Shown here one piece after another: positions 46,142 through 55,785 of a stretch of DNA of 58,914 nucleotides. Made by a program: the position numbers and the translations under genes. A model generated the notes under the pieces. It had not been told where the DNA came from, made no database searches, and saw only the letters and a program-made list of their open reading frames with translations. Origin of the DNA: Muribaculaceae bacterium (GTDB taxonomy: Bacteria > Bacteroidota > Bacteroidia > Bacteroidales > Muribaculaceae); NCBI GenBank assembly GCA_022509185.1, contig JAFLTS010000017.1:1-58914 (forward strand), in the 5' to 3' direction. Numbering within the stretch: position 1 is the stretch's first letter; every line of letters begins with the position of its first letter.

Positions 46142-47641
46142 TTAGCGATATTTGGAATAATCCACCTTTCTCATATCCCCTGAATTAAGAAATTCCGTGT
46201 GGAATGATAACGCCGCCTCCAGATTATGAGGAGTCTGACCACCAGTTGCCTCAGAGAGTTTGAGGTAATCACGTAACAATTCCCGGTATTCAGGACTGGC
46301 ACAATTATTTATGATCTCTTCAGCTCTTTGAACGGGATCTTTTCCTCTAAGATCTGCTATTCCTTGATCTGTGATCAGAATATCTACAGAATGTTCTGAA
46401 TGATCAACATGGGAAACCATAGGTACTATATTAGAAATTTTCCCTCCTTTTGTAACTGAAGGACATGAGAAAATTGAAATATATGCGTTTCTGGTAAAAT
46501 CTCCAGAACCACCGATTCCATTCATCATTTTTGTACCTGTGACGTGGGTACTATTTATATTACCAAAAATGTCAGCCTCTAAGGCAGTATTCATGGTTAT
46601 GACACCAAGACGTCTGATAACCTCAGGATTATTAGATATTTCAGCAGGACGAAGACATATTTTGTCTTTATAGAAATCAAGATTATTCATAAATTCTTCT
46701 TCTACATGCTCTGAAATAGTTAAGGAACAAGTGCTTCCGAATTTGCATCTACCTTTTTTCATTAAATCCAAAACTGCATCTTGAATCACCTCGGTGTACA
46801 TCTCAAATGGTGGAATCTCCTTGGCATCTGCCAGTCCGTATAATACTGCATTTGCAACATTTCCCACTCCACTCTGCAGGGGAAGGAAAGATGAAGGTAT
46901 GATACCCTTATGCATTTCTTCTATCAGAAAACTACATACGTTAGCCCCGATATGCTTTGTTACTTCATCCGGTTCGGTGAAAGGTTTTATATCATCAAGA
47001 TGGGAAGTTCTGACTACTCCTACTATTTTTTCCGGATCTATTTTTAACAAAGGAGAACCTACTCTGTCGTTTGGTTTAAAAATTGGAATTTCACTTCTTA
47101 CAGGAGGATCCAATGGTACATATATATCATGTATTCCTTCCAGACTTTTTGGGAGTTTTTCATTCAGTTCTATTATTACCCTTTTTGCACAATTTGTAAA
47201 AGTAGGAGTATTTCCTACCCCTGTGCCTAAAACTACCGAGCCATCATCATGAATATCTGCCACCTCCACTATCGCAACGTCAATCTGTCCATAGAAGCCA
47301 TATCGTATTTTTTGGGCAAGTTCGGAAAGATGTAAATCAAAATAATGCACCTTATGGCTATTTAAACTTTTCCTTAAATCACCATGACTTTGATAGGGCG
47401 TACGTTTATCTACGGCATCAGCTCTTACCAAAGCTCCATCACATAAATCGCTTGTAGAAGCTCCGGTAAATACATTAATTTGAAATGGTTTCCCTTCTGA
47501 ATGAAGACGCTCTGCTTTTTTAGCTATAGCAACCGGGACAACTTTCGGGGTACCTGCCGCAGTAAAACCGGAAAAGCCTACATTATCGCCATTATGCACA
47601 AATTCAGCAGCTTCTTCCGGTGATAAAATCGGAAATCTCAT
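46142..47641 (-). CDS. acetyl-CoA hydrolase/succinate CoA-transferase family protein
   Basis: A 499-residue class I CoA transferase. Landmarks are GFTAAGTPKVVP, VVLGTGVGNTPTF, the active-site Glu region NTALEADIFGNINSTH and the glycine-rich GIGGSGDFTRNA. In propionate-producing Bacteroidetes this family moves CoA between succinate and propionyl- or acetyl-CoA, which fits a succinate-propionate fermentation (inference from the family). The gene is monocistronic: a near-consensus promoter at 47705-47735 and a terminator at 46099. Confidence 0.9.
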   Translation of the reverse strand: MRFPILSPEEAAEFVHNGDNVGFSGFTAAGTPKVVPVAIAKKAERLHSEGKPFQINVFTGASTSDLCDGALVRADAVDKRTPYQSHGDLRKSLNSHKVHYFDLHLSELAQKIRYGFYGQIDVAIVEVADIHDDGSVVLGTGVGNTPTFTNCAKRVIIELNEKLPKSLEGIHDIYVPLDPPVRSEIPIFKPNDRVGSPLLKIDPEKIVGVVRTSHLDDIKPFTEPDEVTKHIGANVCSFLIEEMHKGIIPSSFLPLQSGVGNVANAVLYGLADAKEIPPFEMYTEVIQDAVLDLMKKGRCKFGSTCSLTISEHVEEEFMNNLDFYKDKICLRPAEISNNPEVIRRLGVITMNTALEADIFGNINSTHVTGTKMMNGIGGSGDFTRNAYISIFSCPSVTKGGKISNIVPMVSHVDHSEHSVDILITDQGIADLRGKDPVQRAEEIINNCASPEYRELLRDYLKLSEATGGQTPHNLEAALSFHTEFLNSGDMRKVDYSKYR

Positions 47642-47704
47642 ATGTTTCTTTTTTTGAAATTAGATTAGAGGTTTTATTGCAAATTTTTACGCATATTTGT
47701 ATTG

Positions 47705-47735
47705 CGAAATTAACCAATATCTCCTTTGTTTCAAA
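47705..47735 (-). promoter_or_regulatory. promoter of the CoA-transferase gene
   Basis: Minus-strand TTTG (47735-47732), 19 nt, TAATTTCG (47712-47705), one base from consensus. Transcription would start near 47698, about 57 nt before the ATG. Confidence 0.55.
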
Positions 47736-47802
47736 AAATCCTTAAACATAAAAAAAATTTGTAATCTAATTTTTTAAAACTCTTATCACAGACATTACGT
47801 TA

Positions 47803-47810
47803 TATATTTG
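47803..47810 (+). promoter_or_regulatory. putative promoter -7 element of the 47836 gene
   Basis: TATATTTG matches TAnnTTTG, 26 bp before the start codon; no -33 element is clear. Confidence 0.45.
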
Positions 47811-47835
47811 AAACCGGCCTGTCGGTCTTGTTTTA

Positions 47836-49002
47836 ATGGCAGAAAACAATAATAAAAACCAACAAATCCAGGATCAACCTGACAATAAAAAGATATCTTT
47901 TCGGCAGAAATGGAAGAATCTTGAAAACAACAAGAATTTCCAATTATTTAAAAAAATTGCCGGAGATATCTTTCGTTATGGTTTTCCGTTGGCTATATCT
48001 GTTTGCCTGATTCTTTGGCTCTTTCATAAGGTTAATTTTCATCAGGTGATGAATATTGCCCATAAGGGTTGCAACTACTGGTATATTATTATAATGATGG
48101 CAGTGTCAGGTCTATCATTGATGGTTAGAGGATATCGGTGGGGGCTACAGCTTCGTGCTGCAGGTGTGAAACGTATGACTCCAGTTTGTGAATGGATGGT
48201 TTATTGGGCAGCTTATGCTTTGAATCTTGTTTTCCCTCAAATGGGTGAAGCTTGGAGATGTGTGTTTGTAAGTAAGAGGCAGGATGCACCCCTATCTACT
48301 GTGATAGGTACAGATATAGGTGATAGATTTGTAGATTGGTTTATCATTATGGTCCTTTTTATTGTGGCTCTCATAGTGGCTCATCCATTCATAATAGAAT
48401 TTATGGATCATTATCAGATAGGCCGAGATGTGAAAAAGGTGTTGGATAATCCTATCTTATGGATCTCTTTAGGAGGAAGTATTGCATTCCTCTCGGCAAT
48501 TTTATATTTTTTCCGGGCTCATAAATGGGCTCAGTCAATTATATTAAACATAAAAAGACTTTGGGACGGATTCAGCATAATTTTCCATATGAAATTATGG
48601 TGGGTTTATCTCCTCGTCTCTATTTTGACATGGGTCGGTTATTTCATTGAAATATATATTTGTTTCTTTGCCTTTGATTATACAAAAGCTTTGGTACATG
48701 AACATGGATTAGCTTATGGATTGATTCCTGGCCTTGTGGCATTTGTATTCGGTTCTTTATCTATGGGAATACCATCTAACGGAGGTTTAGGACCGTGGAA
48801 CCTGGCTATTATGTTCGCTCTTTCTCTCTTCGGAGTTTCTAATACTGAAGGAACTGCATTTAGCATTGTAGTATGGTCTTTCCAATCTCTCACTTATGTC
48901 GGCTTAGGTATTGTGGCTCTTATTTATATAATGGTAACGGGCAAAAAATTAAAAAAACAACAAGAGGCCCAGAAAAGCAATACAGTTGCTTCCTCATCTT
49001 AA
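47836..49002 (+). CDS. lysylphosphatidylglycerol synthase TM-region / UPF0104 family membrane protein
   Basis: A 388-residue polytopic membrane protein with about eight hydrophobic segments after a charged cytosolic N terminus of 50 residues. It resembles the UPF0104 / MprF flippase-like family: MVRGYRWGLQLRAAG, VFPQMGEAWRCV, GTDIGDRFVDWF and a late GIPSNGGLGPWNL motif. The catalytic LPG-synthase domain of MprF is absent, so this is only the membrane part. Lipid transport is plausible but unproven. Its transcript ends at the bidirectional terminator 49023-49058 shared with eno. Confidence 0.82.
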   Translation: MAENNNKNQQIQDQPDNKKISFRQKWKNLENNKNFQLFKKIAGDIFRYGFPLAISVCLILWLFHKVNFHQVMNIAHKGCNYWYIIIMMAVSGLSLMVRGYRWGLQLRAAGVKRMTPVCEWMVYWAAYALNLVFPQMGEAWRCVFVSKRQDAPLSTVIGTDIGDRFVDWFIIMVLFIVALIVAHPFIIEFMDHYQIGRDVKKVLDNPILWISLGGSIAFLSAILYFFRAHKWAQSIILNIKRLWDGFSIIFHMKLWWVYLLVSILTWVGYFIEIYICFFAFDYTKALVHEHGLAYGLIPGLVAFVFGSLSMGIPSNGGLGPWNLAIMFALSLFGVSNTEGTAFSIVVWSFQSLTYVGLGIVALIYIMVTGKKLKKQQEAQKSNTVASSS

Positions 49003-49022
49003 ATAATTCAACCTAATAAATA

Positions 49023-49058
49023 AAAAAGAAACCGATGTTAAAACACCGGTTTCTTTTT
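49023..49058. terminator. bidirectional terminator between the UPF0104 gene and eno
   Basis: AAAAAGAAACCG and CGGTTTCTTTTT pair perfectly with a TGTT/ACA extension in the loop. A run on one side and T run on the other serve both converging genes. Confidence 0.88.
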
Positions 49059-49072
49059 ATATTTAGTTTAAC

Positions 49073-50380
<1,308 letters not shown>

Positions 50381-50435
50381 TTATGTATTTTGGGTATAAG
50401 TTAATCGCTTTTTTTATCTTTATCCCTTAACTTTG

Positions 50436-50443
50436 CAAATATA
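50436..50443 (-). promoter_or_regulatory. eno promoter, -7 element
   Basis: Minus-strand TATATTTG matches TAnnTTTG; no -33 TTTG is seen at the right distance. The eno start lies about 60 nt downstream. Confidence 0.5.
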
Positions 50444-50494
50444 CTAAAAATTTGCCATTCTTTATTTTATAAAGAAATTAATTTGGCTATTATT

Positions 50495-51892
50495 ATGCCG
50501 GAAACTGATTCTCTTAGAAGTTTAATTTTAAATTTTCTTCCCTTTTCTCCAAATCCCCAGCAAGTTGCTTTGGTTTTCGGATTAGCGGATTACATCCAAC
50601 GTAATATTCCCTATGAAACTTTTGTTTTAAATGGCTATGCAGGCACGGGGAAAACATCCATTATTGGTGCCCTGGTTAAAGCTCTGAAGCGATTAAATAG
50701 GAAAACAGTAATTCTGGCACCAACCGGAAGAGCTGCTAAAGTTGCTGCCAAAATGGCATTCGGATCTGCCTTCACTATCCACAAAAGACTTTTTAAAGGC
50801 AATTCTTCAGATCCTGCCAATACTGCTTACTTCCTGGCCCAAAATCAGGATAAAGACACAGTTTTTATAATAGACGAAGCTTCTCTTATAACAGACAGTG
50901 AAACCCCTTCCAAATCTTTATTATTTCAACTTATTAAATATGTATTCACCGGAGCTCCGGGGTGTTCTATGATTTTAGTAGGAGACAACGCACAGTTACC
51001 TCCTGTTGGCCAGGAGATTTCCAAAGCAATGCAACCTGAAAGATTGTATCAATTAGGAATTAAACCAGTTGTTTTTACTCTTAACACTCCGGAGAGACAA
51101 TCCGAAAAAAGTGGTATTCTGTTCAATGCAACCAATATCCGTAGTTTTCTTTTTGAAAATAGAGCTATCGAAGATTTTGGATTTTATCAAAAAGGATTTA
51201 ATGACATTAAATTCATTCCCTCTTTTGAACTTACCGATGAATTGGCATCTTCTTGGGATAAAGTGGGGAAAGATGAAGCTGTAGTGATTACAAGATCTAA
51301 CTTCCGCGCCAATATGATTAATAATACGATACGTAAATTTCTTCTTGATGCTGATGCTCCTTTGATCAAAGGAGAAAGAATAGTTATATCGAAGAATGAT
51401 TATTATTGGAGCCGTGAAAATAAAATGAAAAACTTTCTGGCTAATGGTGAAATAGCGGAAATTATTAGAATAGGAGAAAAAACTAAAAAATACGGACGAT
51501 GGTTCACTAATGTTGAATTGCATCTTACTGATTCAGACCAGTCATTGAAAGCACAGATAATGTTGCGAAGTCTCATCGCTGAAGGGCCTCAGGTTCCTCG
51601 TGAAGAAATGGAAAGATTCTATAATAGAGTACTTGCTTCTGCTGAAGGTGAGTTATCTTTTAAAATTAAAGCTGCTTTGGAAGATCCTTTTTATAATGCT
51701 CTTCAAGTAAAATATGGGTACTGTCTCACCTGTCATAAGGCCCAGGGAGGTCAATGGAAACATGTTTTCATTGATTTGGGTGGTCTTCAGATGGAGGGTT
51801 CACAATCAGATTTCTTTCGATGGCTTTATACAGCAGTAACCCGGGCAACAGAAAGAATTTATTTTATTAATTCTCCCTTCCCAATAATTTGA
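50495..51892 (+). CDS. RecD-like superfamily 1 DNA helicase
   Basis: From the ATG at 50495 the protein has 465 residues (a TTG 12 bp earlier is possible). It has Walker A GYAGTGKTS (about 47-55), motif Ia APTGRAAKVAAK, Walker B VFIIDEAS (about 123) and motif III VGDNAQLPPVG. The C-terminal motifs are LTCHKAQGGQWKHVF and TAVTRATERIY. This is the core of RecD/RecD2-type 5'-3' helicases without a long N-terminal domain. It is common as a lone gene in Bacteroidetes. It converges on prfC across the inverted repeat 51887-51941. Confidence 0.88.
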   Translation: MPETDSLRSLILNFLPFSPNPQQVALVFGLADYIQRNIPYETFVLNGYAGTGKTSIIGALVKALKRLNRKTVILAPTGRAAKVAAKMAFGSAFTIHKRLFKGNSSDPANTAYFLAQNQDKDTVFIIDEASLITDSETPSKSLLFQLIKYVFTGAPGCSMILVGDNAQLPPVGQEISKAMQPERLYQLGIKPVVFTLNTPERQSEKSGILFNATNIRSFLFENRAIEDFGFYQKGFNDIKFIPSFELTDELASSWDKVGKDEAVVITRSNFRANMINNTIRKFLLDADAPLIKGERIVISKNDYYWSRENKMKNFLANGEIAEIIRIGEKTKKYGRWFTNVELHLTDSDQSLKAQIMLRSLIAEGPQVPREEMERFYNRVLASAEGELSFKIKAALEDPFYNALQVKYGYCLTCHKAQGGQWKHVFIDLGGLQMEGSQSDFFRWLYTAVTRATERIYFINSPFPII

Positions 51893-51941
51893 TCTCACTT
51901 CCTTATAACTTTATATTTGGTTAAAGGAGATGAGATCAAAT
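51887..51941. terminator. inverted repeat between converging genes, probable terminator
   Basis: ATTTGATCTCA and TGAGATCAAAT are perfect 11-bp arms around a 33-base centre that itself holds TCCTT/AAGGA. The left arm includes the helicase stop codon. No strong T run follows on the plus strand, so efficiency is uncertain. Confidence 0.5.
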
Positions 51942-51961
51942 GATTTTATAAATACTTTTTA

Positions 51962-53545
51962 TTAGAATTCACTCGAAAAATGGAATTTTATTTTCGGGAA
52001 ATCATTCCTTGCCATTTGCAACACATAATTGGAATCAGCCATGAATACATCTCTTCCATCCTTGTCGGTGGCCATAAACTGATGTTTTCTTTTTTTAAAG
52101 GCATCCAAGGCTTCCTTGTCATCACTTTCAATCCAACAAGCTTTATACATGCTTAATGGTTCCCAACGGCATTGAGCTCCGTATTCATGAAGCAATCGGT
52201 ATTGTATTACCTCAAATTGAAGCTGGCCTACTGTCCCTATTATTTTTCTTCCATTAAATGAACTTGTGAACAACTGGGCCACTCCTTCATCCATTAGTTG
52301 CTTGATTCCTTTATCAAGTTGTTTAGACTTCATTGGATCAGCATTTTCTATATACTTGAACATTTCGGGTGAAAAAGAGGGCAAACCTTTGAAATGAATA
52401 TTTTCTCCTGATGTCAAGGTATCTCCAATCTTGAAATTACCTGTATCCGGTATACCCACAATGTCTCCGGGATAGGCTTCTTCAACAATACTTTTCTTTT
52501 GAGCCATGAACGCAGTTGGGGCTGCAAATTTCATAACTTTATCACTACGAATATGTTTATACCCTACATTACGTTCAAACTTTCCGGAACAAACTTTGAC
52601 AAAGGCAATACATGATCTGTGGTTAGGATCCATGTTAGCATGTATTTTAAAAACGAACCCGCTGAAATTGTCTTCTTCAGGATTTACTTTTCGCTCCTCA
52701 CTTTCCACGGGTTGAGGGGAAGGAGCTATTTCCACAAAACAATCTAATAGTTCTTTTACTCCAAATGTATTCAATGCAGATCCAAAAAAAACAGGTGCTA
52801 CCTTTCCTTCAAGATATTCATCAACATTAAATTCCGGATAAACCCCTGAAATCAATTCTATATCTTCTCTTAGTTTCTTAGCATCGCTCTCCCCTACTAA
52901 TTCATCTACTAATGGAGAGTTTACATCATCTATTTCCACTCTCTCACTAATAGTTTGTTTGGAGGGTGTGAAAAGATCGAGTCCATGTTCATATAAATTA
53001 TAGACTCCTTTAAATTTTGCTCCAATATTTATTGGCCATGAAAGAGGTACTACCTTAATCTGTAATTCACTTTCAAGTTCATCCAGAATATCGAAGGGAT
53101 CTCTTCCCTCTCGGTCTAATTTGTTAACAAAAATAATAACCGGAGTGTTTCTCATTCGACACACTTCCATTAGCCGTCTGGTCTGTGTTTCTACTCCTTT
53201 AGCCACATCTACCACTATTATAACCGAATCGACAGCTGTAAGAGTCCTGAAAGTATCTTCTGCGAAATCTTGGTGGCCGGGAGTGTCAAGGATATTAATT
53301 TTATATCCGTTATAATCGAATCCCATCACAGAGGTTGCTACCGATATACCTCTTTGTTTTTCAATTTCCATCCAGTCGGAAGTGGCTGTCTTTTTAATTT
53401 TATTGCTTTTAACTGCTCCGGCCACATGAATTGCTCCTCCAAATAAAAGAAGCTTCTCGGTCAATGTGGTCTTTCCGGCATCAGGATGAGAAATTATTGC
53501 AAATGTTCTTCGCTTCTTTATCTCTTTTTGTAATTCATCATTCAT
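51962..53545 (-). CDS. prfC: peptide chain release factor 3
   Basis: RF3 is the GTPase that recycles RF1/RF2 after termination. From the ATG at 53545 the protein has 527 residues, the usual length. G-domain motifs are [14 protein letters not shown] (G1), [14 protein letters not shown] (G3) and [13 protein letters not shown] (G4). The C-terminal part contains [19 protein letters not shown] and YGAQCRWEP. The frame is open upstream to 53710, but that extension runs into the DUF4924 gene and is not family-like. It follows the DUF4924 gene by 13 bp. Confidence 0.96.
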   Translation of the reverse strand: MNDELQKEIKKRRTFAIISHPDAGKTTLTEKLLLFGGAIHVAGAVKSNKIKKTATSDWMEIEKQRGISVATSVMGFDYNGYKINILDTPGHQDFAEDTFRTLTAVDSVIIVVDVAKGVETQTRRLMEVCRMRNTPVIIFVNKLDREGRDPFDILDELESELQIKVVPLSWPINIGAKFKGVYNLYEHGLDLFTPSKQTISERVEIDDVNSPLVDELVGESDAKKLREDIELISGVYPEFNVDEYLEGKVAPVFFGSALNTFGVKELLDCFVEIAPSPQPVESEERKVNPEEDNFSGFVFKIHANMDPNHRSCIAFVKVCSGKFERNVGYKHIRSDKVMKFAAPTAFMAQKKSIVEEAYPGDIVGIPDTGNFKIGDTLTSGENIHFKGLPSFSPEMFKYIENADPMKSKQLDKGIKQLMDEGVAQLFTSSFNGRKIIGTVGQLQFEVIQYRLLHEYGAQCRWEPLSMYKACWIESDDKEALDAFKKRKHQFMATDKDGRDVFMADSNYVLQMARNDFPKIKFHFSSEF

Positions 53546-53558
53546 TACTTTCCGAATT

Positions 53559-54110
53559 TCAGTTATCAGTAAACAATTCGTTATTGTAATCTTTTTTATA
53601 GTACATTGATAAAACAGCAAGGAATTTTGAAATCTGAGCAATTCCCTGTTTTGTTTCTTCCGATATCTCCTTACCTTGAAGACGCAAAAGCAAAACTCCA
53701 TACAGGGCATTGAAACAAGTTTCTATTTCCCCTGATTTTTCTTCTCCTGATTTAGCTCTGAGCTCCACTATAATAGGTAAGGTATGATAAAATTGAGCCG
53801 AATATGAAGCGAACTTAGTATCTGCAAGTAAATGTCTGTGAAGATCTTCTAAGGCTATTATCACATTCTTGTTTATTTGTAAATGTCCCTTTTTCTGAAC
53901 ATCTTCCCTGCGCATCATATCTATCAAAGATTCATACCAATCTCTCATTTCCTTTCTCTGGATCTCAGACAGATCTTTATATTGGTCTATAATTCTTTCC
54001 TGTATTTTATCAATATCAAGCTCATTGGCACGGATTAAATCCTCTATCTGCCACATGTATAAAAGATATTCTGCTATATTTTCCTTCTTTTTGACAGAAG
54101 CCGTTATCAT
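53559..54110 (-). CDS. DUF4924 family protein
   Basis: A 183-residue, mostly helical, cytosolic protein with the sequence style of DUF4924 ([20 protein letters not shown] at the start, [22 protein letters not shown] in the middle). This family is limited to Bacteroidetes and has no known function. It sits between rlmD and prfC, both acting on translation, with short gaps on each side (29 and 13 bp). A link to the ribosome is therefore possible but only by context. Confidence 0.8.
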   Translation of the reverse strand: MITASVKKKENIAEYLLYMWQIEDLIRANELDIDKIQERIIDQYKDLSEIQRKEMRDWYESLIDMMRREDVQKKGHLQINKNVIIALEDLHRHLLADTKFASYSAQFYHTLPIIVELRAKSGEEKSGEIETCFNALYGVLLLRLQGKEISEETKQGIAQISKFLAVLSMYYKKDYNNELFTDN

Positions 54111-54139
54111 AATTTATAAATTAATTATTTACTTGTTTA

Positions 54140-55654
54140 TTAAGATTTCAATTCCAATTTCACTATATTCTCAACATGATGAGTATGAGGGAACATATCT
54201 ACGGGCTGTACTCGGGTTATTATATATTTCGAGCTCAACATAGAAATATCTCTGGCCTGGGTTGCTGGGTTGCAACTCACATATACTATAATTTCAGGAG
54301 AAGCATTTAGAATTACTTTTATTACATCTTCATGCATTCCTGCCCGTGGAGGATCCACAATCATAATATCAGGTTTACCATTTGTCTTGATAAAGTCGTC
54401 AGTTAATACATCTTTCATGTCTCCGGCATAAAATTCAGTATTTTTTATGCTGTTTATCTCTGAATTTATCTTTGCATCTTTAATAGCATCCTCCACATAT
54501 TCAATGCCAATAACTTTGGATGCTTTTTTTGCGACATAATTGGCAATAGTACCGGTTCCGGTATAAAGATCATAAATTAAAGGACCCTTTGAATTGCCTG
54601 AAACCTTACTCTCCAAAAGACCAGCAAAATCAGCTGCCGTTTTATACAATACTTCTGCTTGTCTCGAATTTGTCTGATAAAACGACTTTGCACTTATCCT
54701 GAATTTTAAATCACCTAATTTTTCTTCAACAAATCCTTTTCCATAAAAGATCTTGACTTCCTGATCAGCGATGGAATCATTTACTTTCTTATTGATGACA
54801 TAAACAAGAGTAGTTATTTCGGGAAATTCATTTAATAAATCAGTCATTAATTTTTCAGATAGATTAGTATTTCTCGATATATCTGAATCTTCTGCGCCGA
54901 AAACAAGACATACCATTAATTCTCCCGTTATTGTTGGTCTTATCATAACAGTGCGTAAAAGACCTTTATTTTCTTTTATATCATAAAAAATGAAGTTAGG
55001 ATCCTCCCCATTTACCTGATTAACCTTTTCATCTAATTGTAGCCCCTGGCTGTAAAGATAATTTCTTACTCTATCACCTATAGAATCCTGAAGCCAGCAT
55101 TTATTGATATGAAGCACTTTGTCAAAGGAACCCGGAATATGGAAACCAAGAGCGTTTACTCCCTCTTTACTCTCTTTCTCTCCTTTTATTTCTTCCCAGC
55201 TTTTCCATCTTTTATTGGAAAATGTGTATTCCATCTTGTTTCGGTATTCCCAAATATTTTCTGAACCAAGAGTAAGGGGAACCTCAGGAAACTCCACCTT
55301 CCCTATTCTTTCAAGTGCGTCTACCACTTGTTGGCGCTTGAATTTCAATTGCTCTTCATAGGGAAGATGTTGCCATTTGCATCCTCCACATAATCCAAAA
55401 TATTCACATTTTGGAGCACATCTAATGGAAGAAGGTGCGGTTAAACTAACAATATGAGCTTCTGCGTAACTCTTTTTTTTCTTGTCAATTTTTAGGTCTA
55501 CAATATCTCCGGGAGCTCCATATGGAACGAACACGACTACAGGGGTATCATCGGTTTCTTTAATCTTGACTTTTGCTATCGATTTACCCTCGGCTGCAAC
55601 ACCCGTGATTTCCACATTATGGATTACAGGCAGTTCTTTTTTCTTTCTTGCCAT
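54140..55654 (-). CDS. rlmD: 23S rRNA (uracil-5-)-methyltransferase, RlmD family
   Basis: A 504-residue SAM-dependent methyltransferase for a uracil of 23S rRNA (U1939 in E. coli numbering). It has an N-terminal TRAM domain and the iron-sulfur cysteines C83, C89 and C92 with a later Cys in HINKCWLQD. The SAM motif is YDLYTGTGTIANYVAKKA, with DPPRAGMH and the catalytic Cys in VSCNPATQARD. It is the first gene of rlmD-DUF4924-prfC; its -7 promoter element is at 55674, back to back with that of ppdK. Confidence 0.92.
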   Translation of the reverse strand: MARKKKELPVIHNVEITGVAAEGKSIAKVKIKETDDTPVVVFVPYGAPGDIVDLKIDKKKKSYAEAHIVSLTAPSSIRCAPKCEYFGLCGGCKWQHLPYEEQLKFKRQQVVDALERIGKVEFPEVPLTLGSENIWEYRNKMEYTFSNKRWKSWEEIKGEKESKEGVNALGFHIPGSFDKVLHINKCWLQDSIGDRVRNYLYSQGLQLDEKVNQVNGEDPNFIFYDIKENKGLLRTVMIRPTITGELMVCLVFGAEDSDISRNTNLSEKLMTDLLNEFPEITTLVYVINKKVNDSIADQEVKIFYGKGFVEEKLGDLKFRISAKSFYQTNSRQAEVLYKTAADFAGLLESKVSGNSKGPLIYDLYTGTGTIANYVAKKASKVIGIEYVEDAIKDAKINSEINSIKNTEFYAGDMKDVLTDDFIKTNGKPDIMIVDPPRAGMHEDVIKVILNASPEIIVYVSCNPATQARDISMLSSKYIITRVQPVDMFPHTHHVENIVKLELKS

Positions 55655-55673
55655 TTTTATAATAATTCCAATG

Positions 55674-55681
55674 CAAAATTA
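55674..55681 (-). promoter_or_regulatory. rlmD operon promoter, -7 element
   Basis: Minus-strand TAATTTTG, 19 bp before the rlmD start. No -33 TTTG at proper spacing. Confidence 0.5.
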
Positions 55682-55704
55682 AATATTTTGCCGAAATTTT
55701 TTGT

Positions 55705-55712
55705 TAATTTTG
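55705..55712 (+). promoter_or_regulatory. ppdK promoter, -7 element
   Basis: TAATTTTG on the plus strand, only 23 bp from the divergent rlmD element. The two promoters share their upstream region. The leader to the ppdK ATG would be about 65 nt. Confidence 0.5.
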
Positions 55713-55785
55713 CAATTGTGGGTATATCATTTGAATATCCTACTTATAATAACGAATCAACCTTAATAAATAAATTATAATTCCA

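Noticed and set aside
47836..49002. Full MprF lysyl-phosphatidylglycerol synthase
   Set aside because: Only the membrane part is present; the soluble lysyl-transfer domain is missing, so antimicrobial peptide resistance is not claimed.
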